The notes under the pieces were generated by a model, which saw only the letters and a list, made by a program, of their open reading frames with translations, did not search any database and had not been told where the DNA came from. Made by a program: the position numbers and the translations under genes. DNA of 54,244 bases from the IMG/VR virus record IMGVR_UViG_3300025000_000132, positions 1-54,244 of that record; one strand, 5' to 3'. The stretch is from a virus. Within the stretch, counting starts at the first letter, position 1; each line of letters opens with the position of its first letter. Of this stretch, positions 13,439-22,260 are shown piece by piece.

Positions 13439-14991
13439 CCATCCGCGTCCTAAACGACCACTACGTCCTCCAGACCGACAACGCCGGCCAGTTCCGCGCC
13501 CTGTTCCCTGATCTCAAGGAGGCGGTGGTGCAGGGCCGGCAGTTCGTTGCCGTGCCACACACCCTTGAGGTCGCCCGGGTACTCAATAACATCGGGGTTA
13601 AGGTCCAGAGCCCAATCAGGACGCAGTATGATTGGCCTGGGAGGTACACTCCGAGGTGGTATCAGATTGAATCAGCGGAGTTTTTCACCTTCTACTCCCG
13701 CTGCTACTGTTTGTCAGAAATGCGTACGGGAAAAACCCTCAGTGCCCTCTGGGCTGCCGACTACCTCCGCCGTGCCGGCAAGATCCGCCGCACCCTGATC
13801 GCCGCCCCGCTCTCTACCATCTACGATGTCTGGGAGCAGAACATCTTCGAGAGTTTCCCGCTGCGCACCTTCGCCGTCCTGCACGGCAGCCGGCAGAAGC
13901 GCCTTGAGCTACTCGCTCGGCCGCATGATTTTTACATCGTCAATCACCACGGAGTAGGACTCATCGAAGAGGCCCTCGCCGCCCGGCCAGACATCGACCT
14001 GGTGATCGTTGATGAGTTAGCAGAACTTCGCTCAGCAAAAAATAAGAAGGGCGTTCTGTGGGCGCCGATGAACCGGGTGCTGAACAAGCAGGGCATCGTC
14101 CGCTCCGCCTGGGGCTTGACCGGTACACCGACTCCTAATGAACCCCCTGATGCCTTCGGGCAGTGCAAGCTGATCACCCCTGAGAACTACCGTGGCCACT
14201 TCACCAGTTTCAAGCAGGAAACCATGCTGCAGTTCGGGCCGTTCAAGTGGGTGCCGAAGAAAGGGGCGGAAGAGTCCGTTGCTCGGATCTTGAAACCTGC
14301 CATCCGCTTCAAGCGCACAGTCTGCTCCACCATGGAGCCGTGCTTCATCGACCGCAGGGCGCAACTGTCGGCGGAGCAGGAGAGGGCATACAAGCAGCTG
14401 CGCAATCAGGCCGCCACCGACCTGAGAGGGCAGACAGTTACAGCAGTTAACGCTGCGGTATTATTAAGTAAATTGATCCAGGTGAGCTGCGGCGTGGCTT
14501 ATGATGCGGAAGGTAAGTTGGTCAAGTTCGACTTCGGCCCGCGCCTGAAAGTCCTTGAGGAACTGATCGAGGCCAACAATGAGAAGGTCCTGGTCTTCGT
14601 ACCATTCACCGGAGTCTTGAACACCCTCGCCACTGAGCTCCGCAAACGCTGGTCAGTAGCGGTGGTCGACGGCAGTGTCTCGGCCGGCCGGCGGGCTCAG
14701 ATCTTCCGAGAGTTCCGCTCACTGCCCGATCCCTGGATTATCATGGCCAACCCGGACACCATGGCCCATGGCCTTGACCTCACCGCCGCCTCGCTGTCGA
14801 TCTGGTACGCTCCTTATCTGAAAGCAGCTAAGGTCCAGCAGGCCAACGCCAGGACAGACGGCTCGAAGCAGTCAGCAAAGATCGACATCGCTCATATCTA
14901 CGCAACGGCCGAGGAAAAGAGAGCTTATGATGTCCTGCTCGGCAAAGGTCGTTTCCAAGACGTCGTCTTGGAGATGGCAAATAAAAAGTAA
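13435..14991 (+). CDS. SNF2-family DNA helicase/translocase
   Basis: 518 residues. Superfamily 2 motifs in order: YQIESAEF (Q-like), MRTGKT (Walker A, 96-101; Arg-Thr replaces the usual GLGKT), IAAPLS (Ia), VDEL (Walker B, 192-195), LTGTP (228-232), then the second RecA lobe with KVLVFVPF, a DLTAASLSIWY segment and QANARTDG (motif VI, Arg fingers). Compact phage SNF2 proteins of this length are known and are usually next to VRR-NUC and polymerase genes. It probably moves or remodels DNA during replication or recombination. It is the last gene of its operon; the next has its own promoter. Confidence 0.88.
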   Translation: MTIRVLNDHYVLQTDNAGQFRALFPDLKEAVVQGRQFVAVPHTLEVARVLNNIGVKVQSPIRTQYDWPGRYTPRWYQIESAEFFTFYSRCYCLSEMRTGKTLSALWAADYLRRAGKIRRTLIAAPLSTIYDVWEQNIFESFPLRTFAVLHGSRQKRLELLARPHDFYIVNHHGVGLIEEALAARPDIDLVIVDELAELRSAKNKKGVLWAPMNRVLNKQGIVRSAWGLTGTPTPNEPPDAFGQCKLITPENYRGHFTSFKQETMLQFGPFKWVPKKGAEESVARILKPAIRFKRTVCSTMEPCFIDRRAQLSAEQERAYKQLRNQAATDLRGQTVTAVNAAVLLSKLIQVSCGVAYDAEGKLVKFDFGPRLKVLEELIEANNEKVLVFVPFTGVLNTLATELRKRWSVAVVDGSVSAGRRAQIFREFRSLPDPWIIMANPDTMAHGLDLTAASLSIWYAPYLKAAKVQQANARTDGSKQSAKIDIAHIYATAEEKRAYDVLLGKGRFQDVVLEMANKK

Positions 14992-15010
14992 ACCCCTTCA
15001 CAAATAATTG

Positions 15011-15039
15011 TTGACAACCCGTTTACAAAGGGCTAAGGT
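15011..15039 (+). promoter_or_regulatory. Sigma70-type promoter with upstream GTAAACC
   Basis: TTGACA (15011-15016), 17-base spacer, TAAGGT (15034-15039). GTAAACC begins at 14988, 23 bases before the -35 box and overlapping the helicase stop codon; its reverse complement GTTTAC lies in the spacer at 15021. It drives the operon from 15109 on. Confidence 0.6.
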
Positions 15040-15108
15040 TGAATTGAATGAGAGAAAACGCAGCGTGGCGAAATTGGAGGCCCACTTACTTTACCGGAGG
15101 ATGAGGAG

Positions 15109-15453
15109 ATGCACTTAGAAGATATTAATAGAGAGCGAGCCGAGCTTAAAACAAAACTAGCCAAACTCGATGCGGCCGCTGCCACCAAAACTAGCAGGGT
15201 GGCTGTAATATGCGAAAGTAATCAGGCACATGGTACAGGGTGCGGCGCTGGGTTCTACATTGATGAGCTTGAGTATATCCAAACCCATTGGTACGAAAGA
15301 CCTCATGGATGTACAGGCGGAGACAATTGGCATTCAGGTGAGGGTAATTTTATCTGCCCTAAATGTGGACATAGAAACAGATTCTTAAACAGACAGGATA
15401 TTGAGAAAATGAAGTATAAGTTTAAGTCGGTGAAAGATGAACATGAGGACTGA
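15109..15453 (+). CDS. Zinc-binding protein of unknown function
   Basis: 114 residues behind GAGGATGAGGAG. An N-terminal coiled-coil (NRERAELKTKLAKLDAAAA) precedes a region with four groups of Cys/His, ending in a clear CPKCGHRN ribbon half; other cysteines (residues 35, 45 and 68) could complete a zinc site. Function unknown; the form fits an adaptor that binds nucleic acid. Confidence 0.6.
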   Translation: MHLEDINRERAELKTKLAKLDAAAATKTSRVAVICESNQAHGTGCGAGFYIDELEYIQTHWYERPHGCTGGDNWHSGEGNFICPKCGHRNRFLNRQDIEKMKYKFKSVKDEHED

Positions 15454-15502
15454 TCGGATTCTGTATGCACTCAATGCAACACAATGAATAAGGAAGTTTA
15501 AA

Positions 15503-16153
15503 ATGTCTATTTTATTTGATCATTTGATAGACGACGATACTAATTGGTACGGAGAAGAAGAGATGACCAAACCAGTAGGCATGATGAGTATGGCGGAGTA
15601 TAAGGGGCTGCACCAAGCCTGCCCGAAGTGCGACAGGGCTCCGAACCGGCTCACCAGTGTCAACTACCCGGCCCCGCCGGACCTCAACGTCGTCGAGTGC
15701 ATGTGCAACTGGATCGGCACCGTCAACGAACTGAAACCTCAAAAGAAGAAGGAGACCACCATGACTCAGACGATCACCGTTGACATGGTCATCGAGAAGT
15801 ACGTCGCCACTCGAGACCTGATCGCGGCCAAGAAAAAAGCCCTTGACGCCGAGCTTGCCGACCTCAAGGTCCTGCAAGAGAAACGTGAAGCCTGGCTGAT
15901 GTCCGAGATGAACCGGGTCGGTGCTTCCAGCATGAAGACCCCGCACGGCACCAGTTACATCGAGACCATGGACTCTGTCTCCGTGGCCGACTGGGAGACG
16001 TTCTTCGGGTGGGTCCAGGCCAACGCCGAGTTCGAGTTCCTGACCCATGCAGTATCCAAGACCGCGGTCAAGCAGCGGCTTGAGGACGGGCAGGCACCTC
16101 CGCCGGGGGTAAATTACTCAACTTTCAAAGGCATTAAGGTACGACGCAGCTAA
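15503..16153 (+). CDS. Zinc-ribbon segment fused to a conserved phage protein
   Basis: 216 residues if read from 15503. Residues 1-80 hold a zinc-ribbon-like part (CPKC, then CMCNW). An in-frame ATG at 15761 has its own AAGGAG (15749-15754) and starts a 130-residue protein (MTQTITVDMVIEKYVATRD) with a helical first half, a KTPHGTSYIETMDSVSVADW segment and a PPGVNYSTF-(K)-GIKVRRS end. From memory that second part is a common stand-alone phage protein found near recombination and ssDNA-binding genes. Both the fused and short products may be made. Confidence 0.65.
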   Translation: MSILFDHLIDDDTNWYGEEEMTKPVGMMSMAEYKGLHQACPKCDRAPNRLTSVNYPAPPDLNVVECMCNWIGTVNELKPQKKKETTMTQTITVDMVIEKYVATRDLIAAKKKALDAELADLKVLQEKREAWLMSEMNRVGASSMKTPHGTSYIETMDSVSVADWETFFGWVQANAEFEFLTHAVSKTAVKQRLEDGQAPPPGVNYSTFKGIKVRRS

Positions 16154-16199
16154 TCCACAGCCCGAAAGGGCGCAACCATCAATTATTTAGGAGCTACAA

Positions 16200-16487
16200 A
16201 TGAGCAAGGAAAAATTGCAGGAAATGTATAAAAGCCTCACCGCCACTGACCACCAATTCACTCCAGGCCAGATCGTCGAGTGGAAGCCTGGGCTGCAGAA
16301 CAAGCTTTCCAACGGCCCCTTCATCGTCGTCGAGATCTTGGACCCACCCCGCAAGAACTCTGAAGACAACACCGGTTCGCCGTATTTCTGTGAGCCACTT
16401 GATGTAATTCTCGGAAGCGTTGCCAACGACGGGGACTTTCACTGTTTTCACTACGACTCTCGCCGGATGCAGCCAGTGATCGAATAA
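16200..16487 (+). CDS. Protein of unknown function, beta-rich
   Basis: 95 residues. After a short helix (KLQEMYKSL) the sequence looks beta-rich, with FTPGQIVEWKPGLQNK and GPFIVVEILDPP, reminiscent of small SH3-like or KOW-like barrels. TTAGGAGC lies before ATG 16200. No family confirmed. Confidence 0.6.
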   Translation: MSKEKLQEMYKSLTATDHQFTPGQIVEWKPGLQNKLSNGPFIVVEILDPPRKNSEDNTGSPYFCEPLDVILGSVANDGDFHCFHYDSRRMQPVIE

Positions 16488-16523
16488 TTACTTCCCTACT
16501 TAAAAATTCCAAAGGAGCCGCAA

Positions 16524-16748
16524 ATGAATTTTACAGTTGAAGACGTTGAGAAGGCGGAAGAGAGAATGTACCCCTACATTGGTGTCTTCCCATGCGGCCT
16601 GCTTGTGCTGTTTTACGCCAAAGAATCTGGCGTGTGTATTGGTCACACAAGCGGAGAGACGAGTCGCCTTGGTGAGTTCGAGGATAACGGCTGGGCCGAG
16701 TCCAAGGCTTCCAAGTACGCTGGAAAAGTAATCCTGGCAAACGATTAA
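16524..16748 (+). CDS. Small protein of unknown function
   Basis: 74 residues starting MNFTVEDVEKAEERM. Mixed alpha/beta appearance (CGLLVLFYAKESGVCIGHT). Its leader is nearly identical to that of the next gene. No family recognised. Confidence 0.55.
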   Translation: MNFTVEDVEKAEERMYPYIGVFPCGLLVLFYAKESGVCIGHTSGETSRLGEFEDNGWAESKASKYAGKVILAND

Positions 16749-16783
16749 ATATCTACCCACTTAAAATTTCAAAGGAGCCACAA

Positions 16784-17899
16784 ATGAACGACCTGATGAT
16801 CCCCGACAAGTCCTCAATCCCGAGCTACATTCTTGACCCGACCCTCGCCAAGCAGGCCAACGACGAGGCAGCTGCCGGCATTTCCACTGGGATGCCTCCC
16901 AGAGTAAAGCTGTCGATGAAACAGTTCAAGATCGTCGACGCTGCCGGGGAAGAAACCCTGTTCCCGCCGAGCAAAATGATTATCGGCCCTGATGAAAATT
17001 CATACTTGCCGGTGGTCGTGCTTCGCGCCAAGAAACCCTTGCAGAAAGCATGGTATGCCACGGCCTACAACCCCAACGAAGACGGCAAACAGCCTGATTG
17101 TTTCTCTACCGACAGCGAACGGCCGGACCCGACCTCTCTGGCAGTGCAGAGCGACCTCTGTGCCACCTGCCCTCACAATCAGTTCGGCAGTGCAGTAGAC
17201 CAAAGCGGTAACGCCATGAAGGGCAAGGCCTGCGCCGATAGTAAGATCCTGGCCGTGTTCGTCCCCGGCAGCAGGAAAGTAGAGACCGACCCGAAGGTCT
17301 ACCAGTTTAAACTTCCGCCGGCGTCGCTGAAAAACTTCGGCATGTACGTCAAGCAGCTGTCGTCTGCAGGCATTCCGCTCGGCACTGCCCAGACCCTGGT
17401 CGGATTTGACCAGGCCAAAGACAACCCTGTACTGATCTTCAAGTTCGGCGGTTTCCTGCCTGAAGCCTCCCTGCCCAAACTGGCTGAGATGGCAGCCCTG
17501 CCGGAGACCGAGGACATCATCGGCGGGTTCAATGCCCCTGCCTTGCCGGCGCCTCCGGTTACTCGACAGCTTGCCGACGCACCTCCTCCGACCACTGACT
17601 TCGCAGAGGCCCAGGCCAAAGCTGATGCAGAAGCAAAAGTCAAGGCCGACGAGGCTGCTGCCGCCAAGTCCAAAGCCGAGAAAGCCGCGGCTACCAAGGC
17701 AGCCAAAGCCAAGGCTGCTGCCGAGGCCAAAGCCAAGGCGGACGCTGAAGCTGCCGCTGCAGCGCAGGGTGGAGGGGAGTTGCTGGACGACCTCGGTCTT
17801 GATCTCGGCTCGGTCCCATCTGCTGTCGCAGCCCCTGCCGCCGCAGCCTCCCCGGGCGAAGTGACTGATGACCAGTTGATGAAAGACCTCGGTCTGTAA
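16784..17899 (+). CDS. Putative single-stranded DNA-binding protein
   Basis: 371 residues. The N-terminal ~230 residues include a cysteine cluster (CATCPHNQFGS near residues 127-137 and GKACADSK near 148) known from a phage family generally annotated as ssDNA-binding. A long Ala/Lys/Glu linker (about 275-330) made of AKADAEAK-like repeats joins it to an acidic end, ELLDDLGLDLG and TDDQLMKDLGL. An acidic tail ending in hydrophobics is typical of SSBs that dock replication proteins. Placed in the replication operon before the primase-helicase. The assignment rests on form, not on an OB-fold signature. Confidence 0.6.
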   Translation: MNDLMIPDKSSIPSYILDPTLAKQANDEAAAGISTGMPPRVKLSMKQFKIVDAAGEETLFPPSKMIIGPDENSYLPVVVLRAKKPLQKAWYATAYNPNEDGKQPDCFSTDSERPDPTSLAVQSDLCATCPHNQFGSAVDQSGNAMKGKACADSKILAVFVPGSRKVETDPKVYQFKLPPASLKNFGMYVKQLSSAGIPLGTAQTLVGFDQAKDNPVLIFKFGGFLPEASLPKLAEMAALPETEDIIGGFNAPALPAPPVTRQLADAPPPTTDFAEAQAKADAEAKVKADEAAAAKSKAEKAAATKAAKAKAAAEAKAKADAEAAAAAQGGGELLDDLGLDLGSVPSAVAAPAAAASPGEVTDDQLMKDLGL

Positions 17900-17911
17900 G
17901 ATAACCCTTCC

Positions 17912-17937
17912 GGCAGGGGCAGACCATCGCTCCTGCC
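17912..17937 (+). terminator. Weak hairpin after the SSB-like gene
   Basis: GGCAGG (17912-17917) and CCTGCC (17932-17937) form a 6-bp stem without a T-run behind it. It could slow transcription or stabilise the upstream mRNA, rather than terminate fully. Confidence 0.25.
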
Positions 17938-17958
17938 TCTAAACTATTGGAGTCACCG

Positions 17959-18384
17959 ATGAACAAATCAGATATAGCAGCAATAACCAGATCAGCAGAA
18001 AAGGTTAAGACGTGTGTACTTGGGAAGATCGAAGCTGATATAAACGCACGGTTACCTAAGAAGCCGAGAGAACTGGATGCTTGGGATAAATACAGACTGA
18101 TCTGTGATGGGTCCGCAGAACTTATAAGAACCTTCAAAGCTAAAGATCTCATAGACAGATATACGTCTGACAAAGTTCTGCTGACTCAGGCGTTTACATA
18201 TCCAGTAACGGAAGAGAAGTCTCAATACGACCAAGCTGTAGCGGCCATACAGTCAGAGAAAGCTGACCGAGAACTCGCAGTGGAACTAGCCTTCAACCGC
18301 GCAGTCGACGAGTGTACTCTCGGTCTTCTGGACAGAAAAGACTTCCTTGATACTATTGAGAAGATGGCCAACCAGCAGTGGTAG
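17959..18384 (+). CDS. Helical protein of unknown function
   Basis: 141 residues from ATG 17959. Predicted all-helical with long charged stretches (KSDIAAITRSAEKVKTCVL, SEKADRELAVELAFNRAVDE). No catalytic motif seen. It lies between the SSB-like gene and a small DNA-binding protein. Confidence 0.6.
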   Translation: MNKSDIAAITRSAEKVKTCVLGKIEADINARLPKKPRELDAWDKYRLICDGSAELIRTFKAKDLIDRYTSDKVLLTQAFTYPVTEEKSQYDQAVAAIQSEKADRELAVELAFNRAVDECTLGLLDRKDFLDTIEKMANQQW

Positions 18385-18415
18385 AAGCACAACCTTAAGA
18401 GAGAAGAGAGCCCCC

Positions 18416-18709
18416 ATGTCAGAAGCAACGAAACAAAAAGTAGACTTCATCTTCCGCATCATCGAGGTTGCCGAGATGAAGCAGGTAGATTTTTCCTATA
18501 TCACCGGCATCTCCCGGGAGACCATCCACCGCTGGAAAAAAGGGCACAACGTAGCGGATCAGCTCAGGCTCACGAGGGCGTACTGGTACGCGCAGATGAT
18601 TCAGAGGGGCTGCAAGGCCGGCCGGTTCCCGCTGCCTGAAAAACTCAAGACGGCTGAGCGCCAAGCACTCCTGAAGAAAATCGTTGCGGAAATGTCACGT
18701 CCCCAGTAG
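18416..18709 (+). CDS. Helix-turn-helix DNA-binding protein
   Basis: 97 residues. Residues about 18-48 form a helix-turn-helix (AEMKQVDFSYITGISRETIHR, WKKGHNVAD). The C-terminal half is basic and helical. Placed directly before the primase-helicase, so it may regulate that operon or act as a small replication accessory protein. Confidence 0.6.
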   Translation: MSEATKQKVDFIFRIIEVAEMKQVDFSYITGISRETIHRWKKGHNVADQLRLTRAYWYAQMIQRGCKAGRFPLPEKLKTAERQALLKKIVAEMSRPQ

Positions 18710-18735
18710 GTAAAGCACTACACATATAACCTACT
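18705..18735. promoter_or_regulatory. Inverted repeat in front of the primase-helicase
   Basis: AGTAGGT (18705-18711) and ACCTACT (18729-18735) are separated by 17 bases. The first arm contains the stop codon of the preceding gene and the second ends just before the GGAGG ribosome site for 18750. It could be an operator or an RNA hairpin that controls translation. Confidence 0.4.
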
Positions 18736-18749
18736 AGTGGAGGTGATCG

Positions 18750-21623
18750 ATGTTTCTGCACAGGCTCCTTCCCGGAGAAGGGTATTATTGCGTCGCAATG
18801 CTGTTGCCTGGAGGCGGTTTCCGTCACCACTTCCATGCCGACCTCGACGCCGCGGTAGCCAACCTCCTCGCCTTGGATAAAGGCGGCAATACCGTTTACA
18901 TAACTCAGGCTGCGTTCAGCCCTGAGAAGATCAAAGAGGCCCAGGCGCATAACCGCTCGTTGCCGAGGGGGCTGCCGAAAGACGAGTATAAGAAACTCGC
19001 CATGAAGACCAGGAGCCAGGTCAATACCCTGACCCTGAAGAACTTCTTTCTCGACATCGACTGCGGCGAGAAGTGGCCACTGAAGAACCAGCGCGAAGGG
19101 TGCAAAGCACTGCAGCAATTCATCGCCGAGACCGGCCTGCCGATGCCCGCCGTGGTCAACTCCGGCAACGGCCTCTATGCCCACTGGATCCTTACCGAGC
19201 CGATCCCCACGGCGCAGTGGCAGACCGTGGCCTACACTCTGAAGAAAGTCGTGGCAGCCTATGCTCCTGCGATCGGTGCCGACTCCTCCCGCACATCCGA
19301 CCCGGCCTCGGTCCTGCGCATCCCCGGCACGACCAATAGAAAGCCCGGCAAAGAGCCCAAGCCGGTACAGCTGATCCACGACCCGGGCGACGTCGACTTC
19401 GAGGAGTTCACCGCCCGCCTGCTGGCCGCAGCGCAGAAGAAAAAGGTACAGCACCAAGCCCTGCTGCCGCCGAAGGTCAACACCGACATCAACGCTGAGT
19501 TCTTCGTCCATGGCGACGTGCCCAGCGACGCCAACCTGATCGCCGACAAGTGTGCCCAGGTCGGCCAGATGCGAGCGACAGGGGGCAATATCAGCGAGCC
19601 TGTGTGGTATGCCTGCATCGGTGTCCTGGTCCACTGTGTCAACGGCCCGGAGATAGTTCATGCCTGGTCACAGGGGTACTCCGGCTACACCGTCACCGAG
19701 ACCGACGCCAAGATCCAGCAGTGGCGGGACGCAGGCGTAGGCCCGACGACCTGTGCCAAGCTCGGCTCAGAGAACGCCGGCGGCTGTATCGGCTGCCCGC
19801 ACAACGGCAAGATCAAGAGCCCGATCGTCCTCGGCCGGCCGGAGCCGGCGAAGAAAGAGGTGCCTGTCGAAGAGTGCGAGCCGCCGGCCGGCTACCGTCG
19901 CACCGAGGAAGGCCTATTCGCCGAGGAGGAAGGCCGCTGGGTGCGCTTCTATGACCAAGACCTGCACATATCCTGCCTCGCCTACGACGAGTCGCTGGGC
20001 TACGAGGTGACTACTCTCCGGCACCGGCTGCCGCACGAGGGCGAGATGGAGTGCACGATCAGATCGTCGCTGGTGCATGACCCCAAGGCACTGATGACCA
20101 TACTGTCAGACAATCATATCAAGGTGGTAGGCATGAACGAGAAGAAAAAGATGGTTGGCTACATCGAGTCGTACCAGGCAAAACTGCAGCGCAACCGGCG
20201 AATGACCCGCCTGCTCTGCCAGATGGGTTGGAAAGAGACCAGCGGCGGCAAACCGATGTTCGTCCATGGCCGCAAGATCTACCACGCCGACGGCTCCTGC
20301 GAAGAGGCGAGCCTGGCCCGCAACGTCCCGAAGTCGGCGGAGGGTTTCCGGCAGCAGGGCTCGCTTGAAAAGTGGTCTGCCGCCACCGAGGTCTTCAACA
20401 ACCGCGGCATGGAGCCGTTCGCTTTTGCCCTTCTGGCAGGGTTCGGCGCCCCGCTGATGAAGTTCACCGGCTTTGACGGCGCCCTGATCTCAATGGTCGG
20501 CGAGTCCGGCGCCGGCAAGACCCTGATGCTTCGATTCAACCAATCGATCTGGGGCTACCATAACGACCTGATGATGCTGAGGGACGACACGAAAAATGCG
20601 CTCGTGTCCAGGCTCGGGGTCTACGGCAACCTGCCGCTGGTGGTCGACGAGGTGACCAACATGCCGGGGATTGAGATCAGCGACTTCGTCTATAAGGTAA
20701 CCCAGGGGCGGGACAAGGCACGGCTGACCAAGAACTCCGAGGAACGCAAGCTGATCAACGCCTGGAACACCCTGGCCGTGACCTCATCGAACGCCTCCTT
20801 GATCGACAAACTCTCCGAACTCAAGCACGACGCATCCGCCGAGATCAACCGGGTTTTCGAGTACCCGGTGCCGGAGATGGACTGCTTCAAGGGGCAGGTC
20901 GCCTCGCAGACTTACTGGACCATCCATGAGAACTTCGGACATGCTGGCGAGGTCTACGCCAAGTACCTGGTCCGCAACATCGACGTGGTCAAATTCGCCA
21001 TCGACAAGATGCGGGAGAAGATTGACCTGCGGGCGAAGGTACGGGGAGATGAGAGGTATTGGTCGGCCGTTGCTTCGGCGTCTCTAGTCGGCGGAGCGAT
21101 CGCCAAGTCACTGGGGCTGATCAAGTTCGATGTGGTGCCGACGATGGAGTGGGTGATCAAGGTGATCCGCAACATGCGCGGCGACAAGGACGACCTAGTC
21201 GGTGACCCGGTCGGCATCCTCGGCCAGTTCCTCGACGAACACGCCTCCAACCGTCTGCTGGTCAAGGGCGACTACCGGCCACGTGGGATCTGTACGATCA
21301 TCGAAGCCCCGCGGGGACCGCTGCTGATTCGCTACGAACTAGACAGTAAGATCCTCTACCTGTCCCGGGCAGCGTTCAAGACCTGGGTCGCTCGCCGGTT
21401 CGGGTCCTATACCCAGATCAAGACCGAACTTGAGAAGAAGAAAATCCTGCGGGACGCCAACAAGCCGAAGTGCCTGGGGTCGAACACCTTTTATGACTCA
21501 GCCTCGCAACCCTGCTGGATGATCGACATGAAGAACCCTAAACTGGGGGCGGTGGTGGAGAACTTGGTGGAGGTAGCTGCTGCGCTGGCGAAGGCGCCTC
21601 TGAGTGTAGCTGGTAAGAGATAG
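18750..21623 (+). CDS. Primase-helicase (DUF927-type ATPase with primase-like N-terminus)
   Basis: 957 residues. The N-terminal ~230 residues look like an archaeo-eukaryotic primase module: FFLDIDCGEKW gives the Asp102-x-Asp104 metal pair, then VVNSGNGLYAHWIL and SVLRIPGTTNRKPG, typical of phage and plasmid prim-pol proteins. A CAKLGSENAGGC-x2-C cluster near residues 335-350 may bind zinc or an Fe-S cluster. The C-terminal half is a helicase of the DUF927 type: Walker A GESGAGKT at 584-591, Walker B LVVDE ending at Asp633-Glu634, and an AVTSSNASL sensor-like strand. It would unwind and prime the phage origin. GGAGG lies eight bases before the ATG. Confidence 0.82.
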   Translation: MFLHRLLPGEGYYCVAMLLPGGGFRHHFHADLDAAVANLLALDKGGNTVYITQAAFSPEKIKEAQAHNRSLPRGLPKDEYKKLAMKTRSQVNTLTLKNFFLDIDCGEKWPLKNQREGCKALQQFIAETGLPMPAVVNSGNGLYAHWILTEPIPTAQWQTVAYTLKKVVAAYAPAIGADSSRTSDPASVLRIPGTTNRKPGKEPKPVQLIHDPGDVDFEEFTARLLAAAQKKKVQHQALLPPKVNTDINAEFFVHGDVPSDANLIADKCAQVGQMRATGGNISEPVWYACIGVLVHCVNGPEIVHAWSQGYSGYTVTETDAKIQQWRDAGVGPTTCAKLGSENAGGCIGCPHNGKIKSPIVLGRPEPAKKEVPVEECEPPAGYRRTEEGLFAEEEGRWVRFYDQDLHISCLAYDESLGYEVTTLRHRLPHEGEMECTIRSSLVHDPKALMTILSDNHIKVVGMNEKKKMVGYIESYQAKLQRNRRMTRLLCQMGWKETSGGKPMFVHGRKIYHADGSCEEASLARNVPKSAEGFRQQGSLEKWSAATEVFNNRGMEPFAFALLAGFGAPLMKFTGFDGALISMVGESGAGKTLMLRFNQSIWGYHNDLMMLRDDTKNALVSRLGVYGNLPLVVDEVTNMPGIEISDFVYKVTQGRDKARLTKNSEERKLINAWNTLAVTSSNASLIDKLSELKHDASAEINRVFEYPVPEMDCFKGQVASQTYWTIHENFGHAGEVYAKYLVRNIDVVKFAIDKMREKIDLRAKVRGDERYWSAVASASLVGGAIAKSLGLIKFDVVPTMEWVIKVIRNMRGDKDDLVGDPVGILGQFLDEHASNRLLVKGDYRPRGICTIIEAPRGPLLIRYELDSKILYLSRAAFKTWVARRFGSYTQIKTELEKKKILRDANKPKCLGSNTFYDSASQPCWMIDMKNPKLGAVVENLVEVAAALAKAPLSVAGKR

Positions 21624-21637
21624 AGGAGGGGGAGACG

Positions 21638-21796
21638 ATGAAAAGACCGAGGCCGTACCCGATGGAGTATGTTCCGTCTATCTGCGAACCAGGGATGACT
21701 TGGAGCTGCATCACTCCCAGATGGTGCTCTTGGGTTCTGTATATTTGGAAAAGAGTCAGCGGCAAGGAAGTGCGTATAGACTGGGTAAGGAGATGA
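21638..21796 (+). CDS. Small protein of unknown function
   Basis: 52 residues (MKRPRPYPMEYVPSICEP and onwards), basic and Trp-rich, behind GAGGAGGGGGAG. Its stop overlaps the next start (ATGA at 21793). No family recognised. Confidence 0.5.
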   Translation: MKRPRPYPMEYVPSICEPGMTWSCITPRWCSWVLYIWKRVSGKEVRIDWVRR

Positions 21797-21909
21797 GTAT
21801 GAACCTCAAATGGTTTTTCAACCTGTTCACAAAGAAGCCCCGTCGGGATCTCGGCTACCTGCGGAAACTTATGAAGGTCGCATCAACTGCTATAACGAGG
21901 GTGTCATGA
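21793..21909 (+). CDS. Small basic protein of unknown function
   Basis: 38 residues, MSMNLKWFFNLFTKKPRRD and onwards; the second ATG (21799) may be the true start. It ends in an ATGA overlap with the next gene. Coupling on both sides is the main support. Confidence 0.4.
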   Translation: MSMNLKWFFNLFTKKPRRDLGYLRKLMKVASTAITRVS

Positions 21910-22253
21910 AAATAATTATTGCCGGGGGAAGAGATTTCAAAAATGCCTCGTTACTGGCTACCACAATGGATACCATACTCAGAGGAGTTGAGACAGTGAC
22001 TATCGTATCCGGAGGAGCCAGAGGTGCCGACAGCTTGGGAGAGTGGTATGCCGGCTGCCACAATATTCCGGTAACCATCTTCAAAGCAGACTGGGGTAAG
22101 TATGGAAAGAGTGCTGGGTATAGGCGAAACGAAGAGATGGCGCAGAACGCCGACGCTCTTGTTGCCTTCTGGAATGGCAAGTCAAAGGGTACAAAGCACA
22201 TGATCGACTTGGCGAAGAAGGCTGGACTGACAACCACAATTATCAGCTATTGA
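21906..22253 (+). CDS. SLOG-domain protein (YspA/DUF2493-like)
   Basis: 115 residues in one Rossmann-like domain: KIIIAGGRDF at the start, VTIVSGGARGADSLGEWYA as the glycine-rich nucleotide loop, and ADALVAFWNGKSKGTKHMI as the second strand-loop. This is the YspA-like branch of the SLOG superfamily, related to DprA and LOG proteins, which bind nucleotides or nucleotide-derived signals. In phages such genes often lie with nucleotide-metabolism genes, as here before thyX. Its ligand is unknown. Confidence 0.85.
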   Translation: MKIIIAGGRDFKNASLLATTMDTILRGVETVTIVSGGARGADSLGEWYAGCHNIPVTIFKADWGKYGKSAGYRRNEEMAQNADALVAFWNGKSKGTKHMIDLAKKAGLTTTIISY

Positions 22254-22260
22254 GGTCACA

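Noticed and set aside
17575-17790. Possible misassembly in the Ala/Lys-rich part of the SSB-like gene
   Set aside because: The frame stays intact, the repeats are imperfect at the base level, and the acidic tail expected after such a linker follows.
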